Shown here in pieces: positions 35,869 through 44,797 of a DNA stretch of 64,000 bases (the first letter of the stretch is position 1; every line of letters begins with the position of its first letter). The notes beneath the pieces are model-generated. The model saw only the letters and a list, made by a program, of their open reading frames with translations. It was not told the origin of the DNA and ran no database searches. The translations under genes were made by a program, and so were the position numbers. This DNA comes from Arthrobacter sp. ERGS1:01 (GTDB taxonomy: Bacteria; Actinomycetota; Actinomycetes; Actinomycetales; Micrococcaceae): NCBI RefSeq assembly GCF_001281315.1, contig NZ_CP012479.1:3472001-3536000 (forward strand), read 5' to 3'.

Positions 35869-35952
35869 ATGATTGTTCGTTCAGCTGTTCGCGCCCAAAA
35901 CATCATTTTTTCCTCCCACAGGAGTCGATTCACCCATGAAGTATTCGCCTGA
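35869..35952 (+). CDS. Possible 27-residue leader ORF before the RIO kinase
   Basis: An ATG at 35869 follows a perfect AAGGAGG (35857-35863) and opens 27 codons ending in TGA at 35952, overlapping the first codons of the RIO kinase in another frame. It is basic and could couple translation of the kinase. Alternatively the same AAGGAGG serves a TTG at 35873, in frame with the kinase and 9 bases downstream. Sequence alone cannot decide. Confidence 0.3.
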   Translation: MIVRSAVRAQNIIFSSHRSRFTHEVFA

Positions 35953-36829
35953 CCTTCAACACTTCGAAGTATCCTTCAGCAATTCCTCCCCTCGCAAGCG
36001 AGGCAAGAAGCCGCGCCTCGACAGCTCCGCCGATTGGAACATCCTCGATGATTCGCTGGCCGATAACCAGCGCTGGTCCACGTGGCCGGACCTGGAAAAG
36101 CTCATGCGCGGCCCGCAACCATATCCGGATTTCGTCATCGAGGACGCCGGGGCCATTGACACCGAGCTCGGCGTCCTAAAAACGGGCAAGGAGGCGGACG
36201 TGTTCCTGGTGGAGCGCGCCACCGAATCCCGCAGCGCACTCCTGGCGGCCAAGCGCTACCGTTCAGCGGACCAGCGCCTGTTCCACAGGTCCTCGGCCTA
36301 TACGGAAGGCCGATCCGTGCGCCGTTCCCGCGATGCCCGCGCCGTCAAGAACGGCAGCAGCTACGGCCGTGAGGTGGAGGCCGCCCGCTGGGCCGACGCC
36401 GAGTGGACGTACCTGCGCATGGCGTTTGAAAATGGCATACCCGTGCCATATCCGGTGCAGATCTCCGGCACCGAGATCATGATGGAGTTCATCGAGGACC
36501 CCGACAATCCCGGCAGCGCCGCACCCCGGTTGCAGGGCGTCCATCCGGATTCCGAACGCCTTCGCAGCTATTGGGAGCAGCTGGTGGATGCCATGACGGC
36601 GTTCACCCGGATGGGGTTTGCGCACGGTGATTTGTCGCCGTACAACGTGCTGGCCGCGGGCGATCGGCTCGTGATCATCGACCTGCCCCAGCTGGTGGAC
36701 CTGGCCGGCAACCTGCAGGCGGCGGACCTCCTGGCCCGGGACTGCAGGAACATGTGCGCCTGGTTCACCGCCCGCGGCCTGGAGGTCGACGACGGCGAAC
36801 TCCTCGGTGAGCTCCTCGCCGTCCGGTAA
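35936..36829 (+). CDS. RIO-type serine/threonine kinase
   Basis: A 297-residue RIO1-like kinase. The ATP-binding part contains GVLKTGKEADVFLVERA and the lysine in LLAAKRYR. The catalytic loop is HGDLSPYNVL and the metal-binding Asp is in LVIIDLPQ. RIO kinases in eukaryotes and archaea act in ribosome maturation; the bacterial role is not established. I use the ATG at 35936, preceded by AGGAG 11 bases upstream, but a TTG at 35873 behind a stronger ribosome site would add 21 residues. A repeat cluster follows the stop within 10 bp. Confidence 0.85.
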   Translation: MKYSPDLQHFEVSFSNSSPRKRGKKPRLDSSADWNILDDSLADNQRWSTWPDLEKLMRGPQPYPDFVIEDAGAIDTELGVLKTGKEADVFLVERATESRSALLAAKRYRSADQRLFHRSSAYTEGRSVRRSRDARAVKNGSSYGREVEAARWADAEWTYLRMAFENGIPVPYPVQISGTEIMMEFIEDPDNPGSAAPRLQGVHPDSERLRSYWEQLVDAMTAFTRMGFAHGDLSPYNVLAAGDRLVIIDLPQLVDLAGNLQAADLLARDCRNMCAWFTARGLEVDDGELLGELLAVR

Positions 36830-36838
36830 TCCCCAGCC

Positions 36839-36927
36839 GGTGGTCGAGCTTGTCGAGACCCCCGGGCGGCGCCCCATCCGGTGGTCGAGCTTGTCGAGAC
36901 CCCTTGATCTCGACAAGCTCGATCACC
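36839..36927. repeat. Three dispersed repeat copies between convergent genes
   Basis: Direct copies lie at 36839-36860 and 36880-36901, and an inverted copy at 36906-36927. The second and third form a tight hairpin. They fill the gap between the RIO kinase and SGNH genes and may end both transcripts. Confidence 0.8.
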
Positions 36928-36948
36928 GGACCCCCGGGCGGTGAGATC

Positions 36949-37557
36949 TTACGCCGTTGCGCCCATCCAGCGGTCCCATGCCGGTAGCACGAGCTCAATC
37001 AGTGCCGCGTAGCCCTCGGACCGCGGATGGGCGCCGTCGCCCTCGAAGACCTGCCTGCGCCATACGGGATCCTTTTCCAGGGCGGGGAAGACGTCAACGT
37101 AGGGGATGCCACGCTCGCGGCATAGTTGGTCGAAGCGGGCGGAGAGCCGGCCAATCTGGAAGTTCTGGCCGTCGTCGACAATGGCGGGCGGGCCCACCAC
37201 CAGGACGGGGTCGCCCGCGAAGGAATCCAGGATGAGCTCCAGGTTCGCGCAGGATTCCTCAAACGGGACCCGCGGCGCTCCGCCCAGTTCAACGGTGTCG
37301 TTGACGCCCATGGAGAGGACAACGCGTGTCTGTCGGGCCGGGGAACGGCGCGAGCCGACTTCGTTGGCACACCTGGCAGCGATGTCGGCAGAGGTGTTGC
37401 CCCGGATGCCCAGGTTGTACGCGGTGACGGGGTTTCCCGTTGCCGCCGCCCGGGCCGCCAGCCGGCCTGTCCATCCCAGCACCGTCTCATCCCCAATGCC
37501 GGCAACGAAGGAGTCGCCGAGAAAGCAGACCTGGACAGGCAGCGTTTCCGAGCTCAC
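36949..37557 (-). CDS. SGNH/GDSL-family hydrolase
   Basis: A 202-residue GDSL-type esterase. Block I is FLGDSFVAG with the nucleophile S16, block III is MGVNDTVE with the Asn, and the catalytic Asp/His pair is in DGAHPRSEGY. The oxyanion Gly is in NLGIRGNT. No signal peptide is present, so it probably acts in the cytoplasm on acyl or acetyl esters. The GTG start at 37557 overlaps the stop of the upstream 99-residue gene (GTGA), indicating an operon. Confidence 0.82.
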   Translation of the reverse strand: MSSETLPVQVCFLGDSFVAGIGDETVLGWTGRLAARAAATGNPVTAYNLGIRGNTSADIAARCANEVGSRRSPARQTRVVLSMGVNDTVELGGAPRVPFEESCANLELILDSFAGDPVLVVGPPAIVDDGQNFQIGRLSARFDQLCRERGIPYVDVFPALEKDPVWRRQVFEGDGAHPRSEGYAALIELVLPAWDRWMGATA

Positions 37558-37853
37558 CGCACTGCCGGTCGGATGCTGCCCGGGCCGAACGGCAGCCACG
37601 GCGCGGAATAGACCAGTGGTGCCGTGGCGCCGGGCTCCACCTCGAAGGCCACCTCGCCAAACTTCCAGAGCCGGTTGAACAGGAAGATCCGCACGGTGGC
37701 AGCGCCCTCGCCGGGGACCTTCCAGTTCCGGGTCCCCCACTGGGTGGGCTGGGCCAGGCCGTTGACGACGACGGTCGGTTTGGGAAACCAGCCAAGCCAC
37801 GGTTTGCGCAGGGTCAGTTCAAAGCGGGGCGGAGTTGTTTGGGGGTTGGTCAC
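37554..37853 (-). CDS. Small protein of unknown function, coupled to SGNH hydrolase
   Basis: A 99-residue protein with many Trp and Pro residues (RKPWLGWFPKP, TQWGTRNWKVPGEG) and no membrane segment. It looks like a compact beta-rich domain, but I do not recognise it. The GTG at 37853 has a TAGGCT box (37861-37866) 7 bases upstream, supporting a leaderless start. It overlaps the hydrolase gene by 4 bp and may work with it. Confidence 0.6.
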   Translation of the reverse strand: MTNPQTTPPRFELTLRKPWLGWFPKPTVVVNGLAQPTQWGTRNWKVPGEGAATVRIFLFNRLWKFGEVAFEVEPGATAPLVYSAPWLPFGPGSIRPAVR

Positions 37854-37881
37854 GGGTGCCAGCCTACCGGGACGCGGCTCG

Positions 37882-39519
37882 TCACCGCCGCAGCTCCCAA
37901 ACCCGTTGCGGCGCCAACGCTGCCAGGAAGCCGTCATCATGACTGGAGACAATCAACGCACCCTGGTAGTCGCCCAGCGCGGAGACCAGCTGTTCCGTTG
38001 ATGCCAGGTCCAGGTTGTTGGTGGGCTCATCCAGCAACAACAACTGCGGGGCGGGTTGGGCCAGCAGGATCCTGGCCAGGGCCACCCTGAACCGTTCTCC
38101 GCCGGACAGCTCGGCCACGGACTGGTTGACCAGGTCGCCGCGAAAGTGGAAGCGGGCCAACTGCTCGTGCACCGACGTCGCCGGCGCGTCCGGTGCGGCA
38201 GCCCGGACGTTGTCGATGACGGATGCACCTTCATCGAGCCCCTCCCAGGATTCGCCCTCCGCACCAATCCGCTGGCGAAGGTAACCCACCGGAACGGCAG
38301 CCAGGGGCCGAAGAGCGTTGAGCAGGGACGTCTTGCCCACGCCGTTCGGCCCCGACAGCACCACTGTTTCGGGGCCGCGCAGCACCAGGCGGGAATCGGC
38401 GGCCGACGGGGTGCCGCCGTCGTACAACACACCCAAGGGGACTAATTTGGCTTGGACATCAAGCACCGTCCGGCCGGAGGGAACGGCAGTGCCGGGCAGC
38501 TCGATCCGAATGTGGTCATCGGACGGTACGGCGTCGCGGGCGTCGGAAAGTGCTGTAGCGGCATCGCCCTCCCGCCCGGCCATGGTGCCGCGCATTTTGC
38601 CGGCCGATTCCTCCGCGCGCTTGCGCAACTCGTTGGCCAGGATCTTCGGCAGGCTGTCCGCCGCCTTGCGGCCTTGCTTGGCGCGGCGGGCGATCTTGGT
38701 TTCCGCCTCGATGCGCTGGCGTTTCTCGGCCGCAAGCCGGGCCCCGGCGTCGCGCACCAAGCGTTCGGCGCTCTCGCGTTCGGCTTCGCGCCCGGCAACA
38801 TAGCTGTCCCAGTTGCCGCCATGCCGCACCAGTTCCACCCGAACTCCCGCGTACGCCCGGCTGCGGACCGGGCGGAGCTCGGCAATGGCGTCGACACGCT
38901 CCAACAGCGCCTTGTCGTGGCTGGCCACCACGAGGGTTCCGCGCCACTTCTCCACCGCGGCGTACAGCCGGGCCCGGGCCGCCCGGTCCAGATTGTTGGT
39001 GGGCTCATCGAGCAAGGTGATGGGCCGGCCTGCCAGCTCCAGGCCGGCCAGGGCGGTGATCATGGCCTCGCCGCCGGACAACGTGCCCACCGTGCGGTCC
39101 AAAAACTCCGGCCCCCGAATCGGCAGGCCGTACCCCGCGAGCAGGGCCGTGGCGCGTTCCTCAATGTCCCAATCGTCGCCGATCTCCTCGAAATGCCCGG
39201 CCTCGCCGTTCCCGGAGAGCACGGCCGCCAGGGCACGCCGCTTGGCGCCGAGCCCCAATAAATCCGTGACGCTTTGCCCCGTGTGCAGGGTCAGTTTTTG
39301 CGGCAGATAGGAAACGTCCGACGCCGTGACCAGGGTGCCGCTGCCGGGCGCCAGTTCACCGGCAATCAAGCGCAGCAGGGCCGTCTTGCCGGTACCGTTG
39401 GGCCCCACCAGCCCGGTTCGACCCGCGGTGAAGTTCGTGGTGAGGTCGGTGAAAACGCCGGTGCCGTCCGGCCACGAAAAGGTTACGTGGGACAGCGAAA
39501 TGGGATGGGTGTTCTGCAT
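37882..39519 (-). CDS. ABC-F family ATPase
   Basis: A 545-residue protein with two ABC domains and no membrane part, as in ABC-F proteins that act on the ribosome. The first domain has GPNGTGKT (39-46) and LSGGEAM, the second GPNGVGKT and LSGGERF. Both Walker B motifs read LLDEPTNNLD. A charged linker of about 80 residues (AERESAERLV through KRAEESAGKMRG) separates the domains. Members either regulate translation or protect against ribosome-targeting antibiotics; the class here is not clear. The ribosome site GAGGAG precedes the ATG. A candidate leader ORF lies upstream. Confidence 0.87.
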   Translation of the reverse strand: MQNTHPISLSHVTFSWPDGTGVFTDLTTNFTAGRTGLVGPNGTGKTALLRLIAGELAPGSGTLVTASDVSYLPQKLTLHTGQSVTDLLGLGAKRRALAAVLSGNGEAGHFEEIGDDWDIEERATALLAGYGLPIRGPEFLDRTVGTLSGGEAMITALAGLELAGRPITLLDEPTNNLDRAARARLYAAVEKWRGTLVVASHDKALLERVDAIAELRPVRSRAYAGVRVELVRHGGNWDSYVAGREAERESAERLVRDAGARLAAEKRQRIEAETKIARRAKQGRKAADSLPKILANELRKRAEESAGKMRGTMAGREGDAATALSDARDAVPSDDHIRIELPGTAVPSGRTVLDVQAKLVPLGVLYDGGTPSAADSRLVLRGPETVVLSGPNGVGKTSLLNALRPLAAVPVGYLRQRIGAEGESWEGLDEGASVIDNVRAAAPDAPATSVHEQLARFHFRGDLVNQSVAELSGGERFRVALARILLAQPAPQLLLLDEPTNNLDLASTEQLVSALGDYQGALIVSSHDDGFLAALAPQRVWELRR

Positions 39520-39597
39520 GGTTCTCCTCGGATGCGAAAGGCGCCGGGAGCCGTACGCGGCCGCAAAGCGGGCGGGCGCACGTCGCTGCGACGCGGA

Positions 39598-39654
39598 TTA
39601 GGCGAAGGCGAGCAGAATCTTCAACGAACGATCCTTACGGAGGGAACAGAACAC
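39598..39654 (-). CDS. Candidate 18-residue leader peptide before the ABC-F gene
   Basis: A GTG at 39654 opens VFCSLRKDRSLKILLAFA and stops with TAA at 39598, 78 bases before the ABC-F start. A TTGACA (39689-39684) with CACACT 19 bases later and 6 bases before the GTG looks like a promoter for a leaderless leader. Small hairpins (CCGC-TTT-GCGG) lie between leader and gene. ABC-F resistance genes are often controlled by such leaders. This is inference. Confidence 0.35.
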   Translation of the reverse strand: MFCSLRKDRSLKILLAFA

Positions 39655-39712
39655 TTTCAGTGTGGCACGGGCCGGGGCGGTGCTGTCAACCGTCACCGGG
39701 TCCCGGCCATGG

Positions 39713-40702
39713 TCAGGACGCCAGCAGCGCGGCCTCATCCTCCGCGCAGAGCCCGGAGGCGAGCTGCCGCCCGGCCCACGGCTCCTCGGCCACAATGATG
39801 TCCCCGAAGGTATCCGCCAGGGGCCGGCGCACCATCCCCCAGTCCAGTGCCAACGCGTCGGAACGGCGGGCGAAGCCGGCATAGTCGTCCTCCAACGGCA
39901 GCACCAGCGGCAGCGAACGGGGCCCGCTCCAGGGCGCAACACCGTCGTCGGCCATCCGGGACAGCGGGTAGAGGGCCAGCTGGGGGTTCGTGTGGGCGGC
40001 CTCCCGCGCCGCAATCAGGGCATCCAGCAGCGGCACGGACCGGCCGACGGCGTTGACGGCCCCCGTGCGCCCGGCAAGCCCGGCGGTGAGGATGAACGCG
40101 GTCAGGTCGCGAACGTCGATGAGCTGCACATGTTGCGGGTAGGCCGCACCGTCGTCCTCCGGCACCAGCAGGGGCTCGCGCGGATCCGCCACACGCAACG
40201 GCCAGTAGCTGCTGCGGCCGCTGGGATCCCCGGGGCCGCCAATCAGGCCCGGACGGACCATCAGCGCCCGTCCGCCACGGGCCTCGCCAATCAACTGTTC
40301 ACACCCGGACTTCGCCTCGCCATAGAGCTCGGGGGTGCATTCCGCGCCGGCGTCCAGCGGGGCCAGCAATGCCGCATCCTCCCGGGCGCCCGGCTCGGAA
40401 TGATCCGCATAAACCGAGCACGATGACACGAAAACCCAGTTCCGCGAGCGGATGACGGCCGCCGCGGCGCCGGCGTGGGCCGGCCGCCTGGCCAGCTCCA
40501 CCACCAGGTCCCAGTCCCGCACGGAGACGCCGTGGTAGGCGCCGGGCTCATCCCTGTCAGCCGTGACGGCGGACGCCCCTTCCGGGAAGTCGCCGGATTC
40601 GCCGCGGGCCAGGGCCGTGACGTGGTGCCCGGCCGCGAGCGCCTGCGCGGCGACGGTGCGTCCCAGCCAGGCGGTGCCGCCAAGAATCAAGATATGTGCC
40701 AT
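39713..40702 (-). CDS. NAD-dependent epimerase/dehydratase-family protein
   Basis: A 329-residue Rossmann-fold protein of the extended SDR superfamily. The nucleotide loop GGTAWLG is at 8-14, and VFVSSCSVYAD is followed by a YGEAKSGCE block, the YxxxK catalytic pair. The reaction is not known; sugar-nucleotide or reductase activity is possible. The ATG at 40702 is preferred because MAHILILGG is the natural Rossmann start; the frame upstream lacks support. It precedes the ABC-F gene on the same strand. Confidence 0.8.
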   Translation of the reverse strand: MAHILILGGTAWLGRTVAAQALAAGHHVTALARGESGDFPEGASAVTADRDEPGAYHGVSVRDWDLVVELARRPAHAGAAAAVIRSRNWVFVSSCSVYADHSEPGAREDAALLAPLDAGAECTPELYGEAKSGCEQLIGEARGGRALMVRPGLIGGPGDPSGRSSYWPLRVADPREPLLVPEDDGAAYPQHVQLIDVRDLTAFILTAGLAGRTGAVNAVGRSVPLLDALIAAREAAHTNPQLALYPLSRMADDGVAPWSGPRSLPLVLPLEDDYAGFARRSDALALDWGMVRRPLADTFGDIIVAEEPWAGRQLASGLCAEDEAALLAS

Positions 40703-40799
40703 GCGCTCCAGCCAACCCCTTGCGCACGCCCGGGGCAAGTGGTTTCACGGCGAGCGCAGCAGCACCGGCCCACACAGGCTTTTCGCATAGGCTTCCTGC

Positions 40800-41552
40800 G
40801 TGATGATTATGGAACCAAGCAACGCAGTGGCCACGTGGTGGCAGGCCGTACTGGCAGGATTTGTCCGCACCGGCGCACCCGCGATCCCGGCACCGATCCT
40901 GCTGGGCATCGTTGCGGCGGCCGTGGTGCTGAGCATCCCGCGCGCCACCTGGCGCTGGTTTGGCCTGTACGTGACGTTCGTCCACGAGCTCGGCCACGCC
41001 TTTGCCGCGCTCATGACCGGCCGAGTGGTCCACGGCTTGAAGATCGGCCTTGACCATTCCGGCCAGCTTGTCAGCAGCGGCCGCCGCGGCTTCAGCGCCG
41101 TGTGGTCGGGATTTTGGGGCTACCCGGCACCGGCCGTCGTGGGCACCGTCCTCGTGTGGTCCGTCACGGCAGGCTGGGCAGGGGCTGCGGCATCCATTGG
41201 CGCGCTCATATTGCTGCTGGCGTTGCTGTTCCTGCGCAACTTCACCGGCATTGTGGTGGCCCTGGCCAGCGCCGCCGCCGCGCAAGCCCTCGTGATGTTC
41301 GCCGACCCCCGCACCGTCAGCTACGCCGTCCTGGCGCTGGGGATTGCGCTCGGCGTCGGTTCGGTGCGCGACTGGTTCAAGGTGGCAGCCGTCCACACCC
41401 GCCGCCGCGAGCATCTTGCCAGCTCCGACGCCTACATCCTGGCCCGCTCCACGGGTGTGCCGTCCGGCGTCTGGCTCACGGGATTCGCCGTGGTCGTGGC
41501 CGGTTCGGCGGCGATCTCGGCGTGGCTGCTGTGGGGACTGTTGGGCCGCTAG
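40800..41552 (+). CDS. M50-like membrane peptidase
   Basis: A 250-residue membrane protein with about six spans and a zinc-peptidase motif HELGHA in the second (FVHELGHAFAALMTGR). This fits the M50B-like family common in actinobacteria. A second metal ligand typical of site-2 proteases (NxxPxxxxDG) is not evident, so proteolytic activity is unproven. The GTG at 40800 has a TAGGCT box (40788-40793) 6 bases upstream; ATG codons at 40803 and 40809 are alternatives. Confidence 0.75.
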   Translation: MMIMEPSNAVATWWQAVLAGFVRTGAPAIPAPILLGIVAAAVVLSIPRATWRWFGLYVTFVHELGHAFAALMTGRVVHGLKIGLDHSGQLVSSGRRGFSAVWSGFWGYPAPAVVGTVLVWSVTAGWAGAAASIGALILLLALLFLRNFTGIVVALASAAAAQALVMFADPRTVSYAVLALGIALGVGSVRDWFKVAAVHTRRREHLASSDAYILARSTGVPSGVWLTGFAVVVAGSAAISAWLLWGLLGR

Positions 41553-41556
41553 TTCC

Positions 41557-42123
41557 TTACGGCGAGTTTTTGACGTCGTAGTGGAGATGGACCACGCCGT
41601 TGTGAAAGCGGTGCTCGTCCCGCAGCTCAAGCACCAGCCGGGCGCCGTCGGGAAGTGCCCGTTTTCCGCCGCCCACGATGATGGGCGAGAGGAACAGGTG
41701 GACCTCGTCCACCAGCCCGGCCGCGAGCGCCTGGCCGGCCAGTTGGGCACCGCCGATGGAGATGGTGGAGGTGGCGCCGGCCTTGAGCTCGCGGATGGCG
41801 TCGGGGTCGAAGCTGGGCTCAATCCGGGTGTTTTCCGTGCTGGCCTCCGCAAGGGTGGTGGAGTACACATACTTGTGCGCCTGGTGCCAGATGTTGGCGT
41901 AGTCCCGCGCCACCCGGGGCATATCGGGTACTCCGTACATGGTTTCCCATGCCCGCATGACCTCATACATGCGCCGCCCGTACAGGTAGGTGCCGGTGTG
42001 CCGTTCCAAATCGTTGACGAAGGCGTGGACTTCGTCGTCGGGCATGCTCCAGTCAAAGCTGCCGTCGGCATCGGCCACATAGCCGTCCAACGACGTGATG
42101 GCCCCGTAGATGAGCTTGGCCAT
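41557..42123 (-). CDS. Dihydrofolate reductase/RibD C-terminal family protein
   Basis: A 188-residue RibD_C-type reductase domain. Markers are LIYGAITSLDGYVADADGSF at the N-terminus and ISIGGAQLAGQALAAGLVDE, HLFLSPIIVGGGKRAL later. It binds NADPH but the substrate is unknown; true folate or riboflavin roles are not indicated by the context. Stop is 4 bp from the convergent peptidase gene. Confidence 0.83.
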   Translation of the reverse strand: MAKLIYGAITSLDGYVADADGSFDWSMPDDEVHAFVNDLERHTGTYLYGRRMYEVMRAWETMYGVPDMPRVARDYANIWHQAHKYVYSTTLAEASTENTRIEPSFDPDAIRELKAGATSTISIGGAQLAGQALAAGLVDEVHLFLSPIIVGGGKRALPDGARLVLELRDEHRFHNGVVHLHYDVKNSP

Positions 42124-42192
42124 GGACGATCATCCCCTCGCGGTCGGTGAATCCCTAGCCCCAGTATTCGCCCTGGACGGCTGGCGGAACAG

Positions 42193-44574
42193 CTACCTGC
42201 CCATCTTTTTCAGCAGCCATTTCACGATTTGGTCCGACTGGCTGCCGAAAGGGTCCTCGTTGACCACGTAGGTCCAGGTGGACGATGCCCGCCGCAGCCC
42301 CGCGGCCTCCAGGTCAACGGACCCATTGACGGGGTGCAGGGCGGCGAGCATGTCCCGGGCGCTGTCATTGGCGCGCTCAAGAAGGCCCTCGAACGCGAGG
42401 ATGGTTTCCTTGCGGTACTCATCGAGCGGGTTTTGCCGGCCCAGGGCGCGCAGGTGGATGGCCGCCCGCTGCTCCGACAGCAGCGCCAGGTGGTCGCTCC
42501 ACAAGGAATCAAGGGCGAAGAGCAGGACTTGCCGGCAGACATGGACGACGCCGGCCTCCCCCAGTTCTGCGCGCAGCTCCGCCAGGTGCGCCTCGCCTTC
42601 GAAGGGTTCCAGTGCGGCCGCATCCCGGGTCAGGACGTCGGATCGTTCGGACAGCACCACGCGGCGCTGGTAGGCAATCAGTTCGTTGTATTTCCAGGAG
42701 TTTTCCTGGGTGGTGAACCGCTCCTGCTCTGCCAGCCGTTGGGCCCGGTCCAGCAGCTTGGACACGCCCGCCCGGGTCACCAGTCCGGCGTCGTCCGTCT
42801 CCCCTTCCACGGATCCGCTCAGTTCGAGGCCGTGGCTTTCCTGGCCGTTGGCTGCCGGGTCCTCGACGCTGGAGTAGATGACACCGGCGCCCGGGTCCCC
42901 CTGCCGCCCGGCCCGGCCTTTGAGCTGGGCGTCAAGGCGCGGAGAGTAAAAACGGCCCACCACCATCACCAGCAGGCCACCCAGTGCGGCAACTTCCCGG
43001 TGGCCGGCCGCCGTGGCATCCGTGCCCCCGAGCAGGATGTCGGTGCCGCGGCCGGCCATCTGGGTGGACACGGTGACGGCGCCCTTCCGGCCGGCCTGGG
43101 CGATGATCTCCGCTTCCACGCCGTCGTTGCGGGCGTTCAGGACCGCGGCGTCGACCTTCTTGTCCCGCAACAGCGCGGCGAAGCGTTCGGAGGTGGCCAC
43201 GTCATGGGTGCCGATCAGCACGGGCTGCCCCGTGGCGTGGGCTGCCAGCACCGCCGCGACGACCGCCGCATCCCGCTGCGCGGATGTGGCATAAATGAGC
43301 TCGGGCAGGTCCTTGCGGATGCAGGGTTTGTGCGGCGGGATCGGGCCGGCGTCGAGTGTGTAGTTGGTGCGCAGGTACTCCGCGACGGCCACGGCGGTGC
43401 CGCTCATGCCCGTAACGGTCGCGAACGATCTGATGAGGTCGCGCACCAGCAGCTGGTCCAGGACTTCGCCATGTTCGGTGGTGGCCAGCCCTTCCTTGGT
43501 TTCGACGGCGGCCTGCAGGCCATCGGGCCAGCGTTGCAGGGAGGCCACCCGGCCGCGCGAATCGGAGATGATCTGGGCCTGGCCGTCCCTGACGATGTAG
43601 TCAACGTCGCGCTGCAGGAGCACCTGGGCGTGCAGGGCCACGTTGATGGAGGAGAACAGGGGTGTGCCGGCCGCCGAATACAGTTCGACGCCGGGCCAGC
43701 GGGCCTCGGCACGGTCGATCCCGGCATCCGTGAGTGAGACATTGCGCTTGTCGGCTTCCACCGTGAATTCGACGTCGGCCCGCAAACTTTTGACAAAGTC
43801 AGCCACGTCCACGGACTGCAGCTCGGTGCGGGCCCGGCCGGCCAGGACCAGCGGCACCGTGGCCTCGTCGACCAGCACCGAATCAATCTCATCGACGATG
43901 CAGGCGTCCAGCGGTTGCAACACGGTTTCGGCCGGGTCGGTCACGGTGCGGTCGCGGAGCACGTCAAAGCCAAGTTCGCTGACCGAAACGTAGACAACGT
44001 CGGCCAGGTACGCCGTGCGGCGGGCCGCCGGACCCATGGTGGCCGTCACGGAGGCGGCACTGACCCCGATGGCCTCAAAATACGGACCCATCCAGGCGGC
44101 GTCGCGCCGGGCCAGGTAATCGTTGACCGTCAGGACGTGGACGCGGCTCCCGGACAGTGCCTGCGCCCCGGCCACAAGGGCGCCCACCAGTGTCTTGCCT
44201 TCGCCCGTGGCCATCTCCACCACGGTGCCGCGGAGCATGTTGGCGGCCGCGAGCATCTGGGTGTCAAAGAGCGTCAGGCCCAGCGTCCGGAACACAACGG
44301 CCCGGGCGCAGACCAGGTAATCCTCGATGGCTGTCTCCGGCCACGGGGCCTTGGCGTCCCGGGGCGCGGCCCGCAGCGCATCCAGCAACCCCTCCACTGC
44401 GGCCAAGTCCGGCGCCAGTGCGCGCGCAACAGCCCGGTCCACCACGGCATCGAGGCGATCCGTTGCGGCGACACCGGGGGCGTTCATGAGCCAGTTGCGG
44501 AACTTCTTCGCCAGCCGCGGGCGGCCACCGTTCCTTGATGGTGGGGTGGGAGTCTCTTCAGGGAAAGTTCGCAT
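42193..44574 (-). CDS. secA2: SecA2-type preprotein translocase ATPase
   Basis: A 793-residue SecA homologue. Walker A is MATGEGKT (121-128), Walker B DEID (228-231), and the second motor domain has STQMAGRGTDILLGGTD and LKGRAGRQGDPG. At under 800 residues, with no C-terminal zinc module and a short N-terminus, it matches the accessory SecA2 type rather than housekeeping SecA1. SecA2 exports a subset of proteins in mycobacteria. No accessory SecY is nearby. The start is either ATG at 44574 or an in-frame TTG at 44640; ribosome sites are weak at both. Confidence 0.82.
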   Translation of the reverse strand: MRTFPEETPTPPSRNGGRPRLAKKFRNWLMNAPGVAATDRLDAVVDRAVARALAPDLAAVEGLLDALRAAPRDAKAPWPETAIEDYLVCARAVVFRTLGLTLFDTQMLAAANMLRGTVVEMATGEGKTLVGALVAGAQALSGSRVHVLTVNDYLARRDAAWMGPYFEAIGVSAASVTATMGPAARRTAYLADVVYVSVSELGFDVLRDRTVTDPAETVLQPLDACIVDEIDSVLVDEATVPLVLAGRARTELQSVDVADFVKSLRADVEFTVEADKRNVSLTDAGIDRAEARWPGVELYSAAGTPLFSSINVALHAQVLLQRDVDYIVRDGQAQIISDSRGRVASLQRWPDGLQAAVETKEGLATTEHGEVLDQLLVRDLIRSFATVTGMSGTAVAVAEYLRTNYTLDAGPIPPHKPCIRKDLPELIYATSAQRDAAVVAAVLAAHATGQPVLIGTHDVATSERFAALLRDKKVDAAVLNARNDGVEAEIIAQAGRKGAVTVSTQMAGRGTDILLGGTDATAAGHREVAALGGLLVMVVGRFYSPRLDAQLKGRAGRQGDPGAGVIYSSVEDPAANGQESHGLELSGSVEGETDDAGLVTRAGVSKLLDRAQRLAEQERFTTQENSWKYNELIAYQRRVVLSERSDVLTRDAAALEPFEGEAHLAELRAELGEAGVVHVCRQVLLFALDSLWSDHLALLSEQRAAIHLRALGRQNPLDEYRKETILAFEGLLERANDSARDMLAALHPVNGSVDLEAAGLRRASSTWTYVVNEDPFGSQSDQIVKWLLKKMGR

Positions 44575-44797
44575 TGCTTCATCAGCCCGGGGTTGTCGGA
44601 AATAGCCGCCACGTGATCGACCCGGCCGCGTAAGGCTCAACTATGAGCTAAGTCACAATTGACACAATAACGGCTCGTTTACGCACATTCTAAAACTTCA
44701 CAGCCGGATCAGCTAACGTAAGCATAGGACAGCGAACCCTCCTCGATGCCCGGCCGATGGTCATCGAGCATCGGAATGCTGCTCTCCGGAAGGCCCC

